From the NCBI RefSeq assembly GCF_050948215.1, contig NC_135149.1, forward strand, positions 8,909,001-8,973,000: a stretch of 64,000 bases of DNA, written 5' to 3'. Each line of letters starts with the position of its first letter. The first letter of the stretch is position 1. The DNA is from Halictus rubicundus (lineage: Eukaryota; Arthropoda; Insecta; Hymenoptera; Halictidae). The translations under genes and the position numbers were made by a program. Below the pieces are notes generated by a model. It was not told the DNA's origin. It ran no database searches and saw only the letters and a program-made list of their open reading frames with translations. Positions 58,805 to 64,000 of this stretch are shown piece by piece.

Positions 58805-61418
58805 GTGAGTAGCCGATCCTGGGGATTTATCCCGGGGGGAAGGGAGGGGGATCGACGAGCCTGTTATCTCCGCATACAGGGTGGCCGGTGTCTCGATGAC
58901 AGTGATTTCGCTGCGATCGATCGTTCGATCGATAGTTGTCGGCCGTAGATGGAGCGGGGTCTAGCGCGCGCGCGCCGCTGTTTTAATCTGTTAATCGCGT
59001 GACACGGTGAAACGACCGACGGAATTCTCCTGACGAGGAACAACGACATCAGCAAAGCTCCCCGGGGCCGATAGCACGAGACCGCATGATCACAGACCTC
59101 GCGTGGAATCCGCGTTGTCGCCGGCGCCCGAAACGTGCCGCCGCGAACGTGACCGATCTCAAAGACTTATCTGGTGACGTTATCCCCCCGGTTCACGGAG
59201 ATAACGTGGAAATATGCGACTGCCTTTCCATCCAGACCTACCGGCGAATATTTTCGTCACGCAACTGTCGTCGGTAATCTCGCGATCGAGATTTTCGCGG
59301 GCGCGCGATCGATCACGAGGACCGACGATACGGACGCGTGCGAGACGGGCGCCAGCCGATCTCGTAATTTTAGGGGTTTGTCGCGATTTTTGAGGATGTA
59401 AATCCTTTGAGGATCGAGAGATAGATGTGTTCCTTTTGAAAGAGGCTAGTAGGAAAGGATAAAATAATGTTGAGAAGGTCATTTGATATGTTATGTGACA
59501 TTTGGCTTTTCGTAATTAATGTAAGAGGATTCACCGGGTTCTTCTAATTTTTTTTTTTAGAAGGACAAGGTTCTTCTCACCGTTCAAAAAATTGGATTGA
59601 AAGTTTGATGAATGAAATTGAAATTTTCATAGAAAATTAAACGATTTTGTAACGTAAAGTACCAGCTAGAATGGCCAATGTGAAACGGCCTCCAGTGAAA
59701 TGATATTTAATCTTATAACAAAAAGAAAGCTACCAGTAGACTGTGGATTTTTGTGCAAAATAAAAATTGTCTGCATTAATTGTAAGTTACCGGAGGTGTA
59801 TCGACATGTACTTCTTTTGTTAATAATTGTTAGTTCGTCTGAAACGATGCAATAGCAGTCGTAAATTCCGTGAACATTTTCACTGTTGTGCATTTGATCT
59901 ATTCATTTTCTCATAAATGCGTAAGATCCGCGGTCTAGTTAGCCGGAGAACCTAGAAATATTTCAGAGCCAGAAAGAAATGATGGCTCGCGTTTCTTATA
60001 GGGAGAATAAAAATGGCACTTCTGGTTTTCGTTACTCGTACTTCCTAGCTATTTCCATCTTATTGAGCTAGGGTCTAGTTTCTGGCCACCCGATATAATG
60101 TTAGCCGGCAATAGGCAGCGTATTGTCGATAATTGGCAATTTTGTATCGTCGAAATTCTATCGGTTCGAAAAAGCGATCGAGTGGAATGTATTCCGGGCA
60201 CACTGGTTCGCCACTCGGTTCGGGGACTGAAGTGCCATTGTCGGGACTCCGGCGGAGGTTACGTGTTGGCAGAGGGCTTCCACCATCCGTTCCCACGGCA
60301 AGGCATCTAAAACACTAAAACAAAACCCCGTCCACCTCCTGCTACCGGAGTCCCAATTCTACAGTCGAAAACAAATCATGTCACACACGGGAGAGGACGG
60401 CGCGTCGGCGGCGCGCTCGAAAAAAGGAGACGGCATGATCAAACAGCTCTAGCCAACATCCGCACCCGGAGCTCATCCTATCAGTTTAATTAAAAGATCG
60501 ACTCTTGACCTTTATACCGAGAGCACCGAAACAATCTGTCGCGGTTACTGCGCATGCCTTATCTGACCATTTGTGACTTTAACCAATTCGCACTGTTATC
60601 GCTCCCTACGCGCGAGCTATTATAAAAGAATCCGAACCAATTTCGCTGCTGCAGAAAATTAACGTCTTAAATTTTTAGCTGGCATCGTTCGACGTTCGTG
60701 AACATTAATTCGTTTCGTTCTGTACGATCTTGTTTGAAAATGTTGCGAGACATAAATTGCAAAATTATGGGAAATTGGAGACAAAAATCACTTCTGGCAA
60801 TTAATCTTTCTGTCATGTTGATCACATATGATTTCTTATGATCACAGAAAAGTATACGTGCCTATAAAATTAATGATAAATAATTTAGTCCAGCTTCGGA
60901 ACACGTAATAACATAACTTGTTATAAGAATTTCCATGACGTTTAAGCATGATTGAATCCTCCTTTGAATCGAGGTAACATATGAATTTTTATATAAATGT
61001 TTTCTTCGTGTGTGGCAATTCTTCAAATTTGCTTTTATTGTTAATGAAAAAATTTTCTACATCAAATGTATGAATGATAACTAAACAATGATTAAGCAGA
61101 TACCTTGTGACGTTTCATCCTTTCTACATTTTTGTAAGTGTTTGAACTGATAGGGGACTTAAAAATACACTTTTTGAAAGAAATTTTCAGCAGCATCCGC
61201 GAGATTTTCCCGCAGCACCGTAGGATAGAGGACTCCGGTCTCCAGTAACATGATCCATCGAGATTGATTTCTCAGACAGGAATATAACGAGAGCTAGCTG
61301 CTCTCACCGTTCTCTTCTCCTCGTCCAGATGACTTCCGCTACCTGCTCGCTCGAGTGTCCGTCCCGTTCGCCCATACGAAACGCCCCCCGCGTTCGTGGG
61401 AACCTCGAAATAATTATT

Positions 61419-61463
<45 letters not shown>

Positions 61464-63378
61464 GAGAGAAAAAGGAGAATCTCATCTCGGGTTACAGACT
61501 CTCTTTGTTGACCGTATCATCTTTAAGGATCCGAGCCATTGCGAGGACCATGGTGATCGGCAAAAAATCGGGGGATGTCCGACGCCTTCGCCTTTTCGTT
61601 TTGATCCTTCAGCAGGTGTCGATCCTTCAAATCTTGAGTGTCGTATTCGCGTCACGGGAAATTCATTTTCCGCATCGGTTCTCCTCTTTCTCAAGCCTGC
61701 TTCGTGTTCTCAGGCTCTCAGGATCTTCCCCATAAGGCTAATCGTCTTTTACGAATTATCATTATCGTTTTCAACCCCCGTTCGTCCCGTATATTTTCAA
61801 TTTAATTTTTCTCATGGTATCAAAGAATACATTAGACTGGGGATTTTATGAATTTATGATTAATGTGACTAAGTAGAAATTTAGAGAATTCTGTTGTATT
61901 GTTTTCTACAAGTTAGGATTATTGAGAAAAGAAACGAATGTCTAATGTAGCTCCTGTACCTTGTAATCAATACGATTCATAAATTCATGAATTACTTTTC
62001 TGTAAACACATAAATTCCTTCCTGGAAAATAAAGAAGATTAATACAAAATGAGACGAAATTAAGACTGTACACGTTCTTCCTAAAAAAAAAAAATAAAAA
62101 AATAGAATGATCTGCGGAACATACTGCCCTTTCAGAAGCAGTGGAAAATGTATCAAATTGACAAGGAGGGATGGAAGATGATTAATCAATTTTTCCAAGT
62201 CTTCCTTTCGCAATATTAAAAATTAAGATCACTCCTTTGAACGTTTCATTGAATCGTTGTCATAACTAAAATGAATTTTCACTCTGGACAATAGCTGTTA
62301 GCCGAACAAACATCAGCGAGGACCTGTTAGCGATTTTTAAGCCAGTCCATCTTTTTCGGGAGCACGTTTCGAGACGAATAATGGGATAGAAGCTCCCTCA
62401 ATAGGCTGTGTAACCGATCCCTTCTTTGACTCCCACGCTTATTTCGAAGGTGACCGCTAGTTTACCATAAAAATGCGAGCACCATCCTGATCCATGGGCC
62501 GAGAGGACCGTGTCGTAGAAAGGACACAATAGAATCTCGAGCTCATAGAACTGCATCGGTATTGAGTTATTGATCCCTAAAAGGCTAGTGGGAATCCGAA
62601 GAATACTGAAAGGGCTAGCTGGCGTTCTGGCCCGAAAAAATGTTTCCAGGATACCTCTCGAAGATCTAACGGGTTCCCACGATGGGACTCCCGTTTGCCG
62701 ATCTTGTAACACCGCCCTTTAGCAGACAGGAACATGTTGCACCTTTAGCTATCACCGGTTTTTAGTAATTTCTTGCACGTTCGTCAACGACCATTTGCAT
62801 AGAGGGATTAATAAAAACAGAGGCAGATTACCGGTAGAATGTAATCGCGGTAGCTTCGGGGGGATTACGAAATTGCTCGCACTAGCTACCGAAGTTAGCA
62901 CTCTGTTATTAAGGTAACAGGTCGTATCGAGGCAATTACGTGGGCGTTACCTAGGCGTCACAGATTTCTTGGACACAGACTCGAGATCCCCACAGACATT
63001 GCATATTATTATAGGCTTTTCTGTCTAGGCCCCAGGGAGGGCTCTAAGAACCCTCGTACCATGTCGGTGCAGAGTCGCCGGATCCAGATTCGTTCCCCTC
63101 ACTCCAATTTCCCCTTCTACCGTGCTATTCTCCACGCTCCCGCCACGACCCGGTCACGTGACGCGTTTTGTCTCTGTCGTGCATACTCTAGTACTGGCAG
63201 AGAGAGGGTAACTTTTTCCCCTCAATTCATGCTCCCTCCCCTCATCTGACGACACTGTTTCGGTGTCGCGCCCAATGCACCGACACTTCACGAATTTAGA
63301 TGTATCAGCAAGAGTTCAATGTTCTGCATACTTAATTTTTGCTACGGGCGCTTAATATGATTTGGAGGCTACAAATTG
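58805..63378. other. Large deadpan intron or downstream non-coding DNA
   Basis: No exon encoding helix 2 (expected to continue with a KLEKADILEMTV-type sequence) is found up to 64000, so intron 2 is likely longer than 5 kb. The first 550 bp are GC-rich. A TATAAAAG site occurs near 60622. Other frames show no domains. Confidence 0.45.
61422..61470. repeat. (GA)n microsatellite
   Basis: About 24 GA dinucleotides with two interruptions. The Arg-Glu repeat frames here are artefacts of it. Confidence 0.95.
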
Positions 63379-63592
63379 ACAGTGAATTCTCGATATATGT
63401 CAACAGCACCGGTCTTGCCAGCGTCGTGTATCGTCCAGGAGACATACCTCAGCCGTGTTATGTTTACACTTTCGGCGTTCGAGATCTCTCGAGCTTCACG
63501 GCCCCTCACGGGATATAGCCCGCAGTAGTGGGGATAATTCCGCGACGTTTGTCATCCAGGCCTTAGCGACATATATAGAGAAATCAGTGTAT
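63379..63592. mobile_element. MITE family A, copy 3
   Basis: Left end ACAGTGAATTCTCGATATAT; right end is the complement of ATATAGAGAAATCAGTGTA. The core GGCCCCTCACGGGATATA is the reverse of the core in the copies at 3138 and 5046, so this copy is inverted relative to them. Confidence 0.8.
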
Positions 63593-64000
63593 ATGGCGCG
63601 TGAATTTGAACGGTGGAAATAGTGTTTGTGAAGTATGTATTACAAAGATGCTGTTCAAAATCTTCTGTTATATAATTTCGACAATGTGCTTATTTCAGGC
63701 GATAATCTCGTATTTGAATTTCTTGCTCGGAACCTGGGTGAAGGAACCCAAACGTAAGCCGCGTAGCGTCGAGTATTTACAAGTCGCGCCATAATTGTCT
63801 CGTGGGCCATCTCGTTTCCGATATTACATATTTCAAATCCGTTTCTTTTCCTCTGTCGCCCTCGCGCGCTAACGAAGGTTCGGTGCTGTCATGTCCTTGC
63901 AATTTTAAAATTCCCACTCCACATTGCCCACAACAGTATAACTAGGCTTGCGTTACTCGTCTGTCTGTCTTTGGTGACTTTCTTTACTTTTGTGGGCATC
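63593..64000. other. Non-coding end of window
   Basis: One 64-codon frame (63600-63794) has a hydrophobic stretch but no domain or splice support. Nothing else recognised. Confidence 0.4.

Overview
The window is nuclear DNA of an insect, most likely a hymenopteran (bee, ant or wasp). The evidence is small multi-exon genes with short GT-AG introns, two peptidoglycan recognition proteins, a Deadpan-type bHLH-Orange gene, insect Tc1/mariner and TTAA-type elements, and an AT-rich background broken by GC-rich islands. I assembled exons by reading splice phases; the species assignment is inference.

Layout. 1-3862 is AT-rich intergenic DNA with a minisatellite and two MITEs. 3863-12412 is a small secreted/immune cluster: a 154-aa secreted double-psi beta-barrel (RlpA/expansin-like) protein on + (3863-5441), tail-to-tail with a secreted catalytic PGRP on - (5573-8450), followed by a second catalytic PGRP on - (10755-12412). 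Both PGRP promoters carry a NF-kB-like site beside a TATA-like box, and the first also has a GATA site, as expected for Toll/Imd-controlled genes.

13701-26620 is the strangest part. A MITE is followed by a roughly 12-kb gene-poor block bounded by inverted duplicates (about 94% identical by eye) of the 5' end of METTL18, so a copy of METTL18 exon 1 with its ATG and splice donor lies in opposite orientation 12 kb away. Inside are a 187-bp satellite, a GC-rich promoter-like segment ending in a splice donor, a 2-kb near-perfect palindrome, an AT minisatellite, and about 6 kb of tandemly duplicated sequence made almost wholly of short hairpins. The hairpins have varied stems but recurring loops (TCGT/TCTT and CTTCT). 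This hairpin array is my main candidate for something undescribed.

26451-35255 holds three complete conserved housekeeping genes: METTL18 (ribosomal protein uL3 histidine methyltransferase, +, 298 aa), WRNIP1 (AAA+ replication-stress ATPase, +, 509 aa) and SRPRB (SRP receptor beta GTPase, -, 244 aa). A degenerate transposon lies between the last two. 35256-57443 is mostly intergenic: one unidentified possible coding exon, several TTAA-flanked elements, one decayed Tc1-like element and a 232-bp tandem repeat. 57444-58804 carries the first two coding exons of deadpan (+); the rest of the gene runs off the window, so 58805-64000 is its large intron or later non-coding sequence, with a (GA)n tract and a third copy of the first MITE family.
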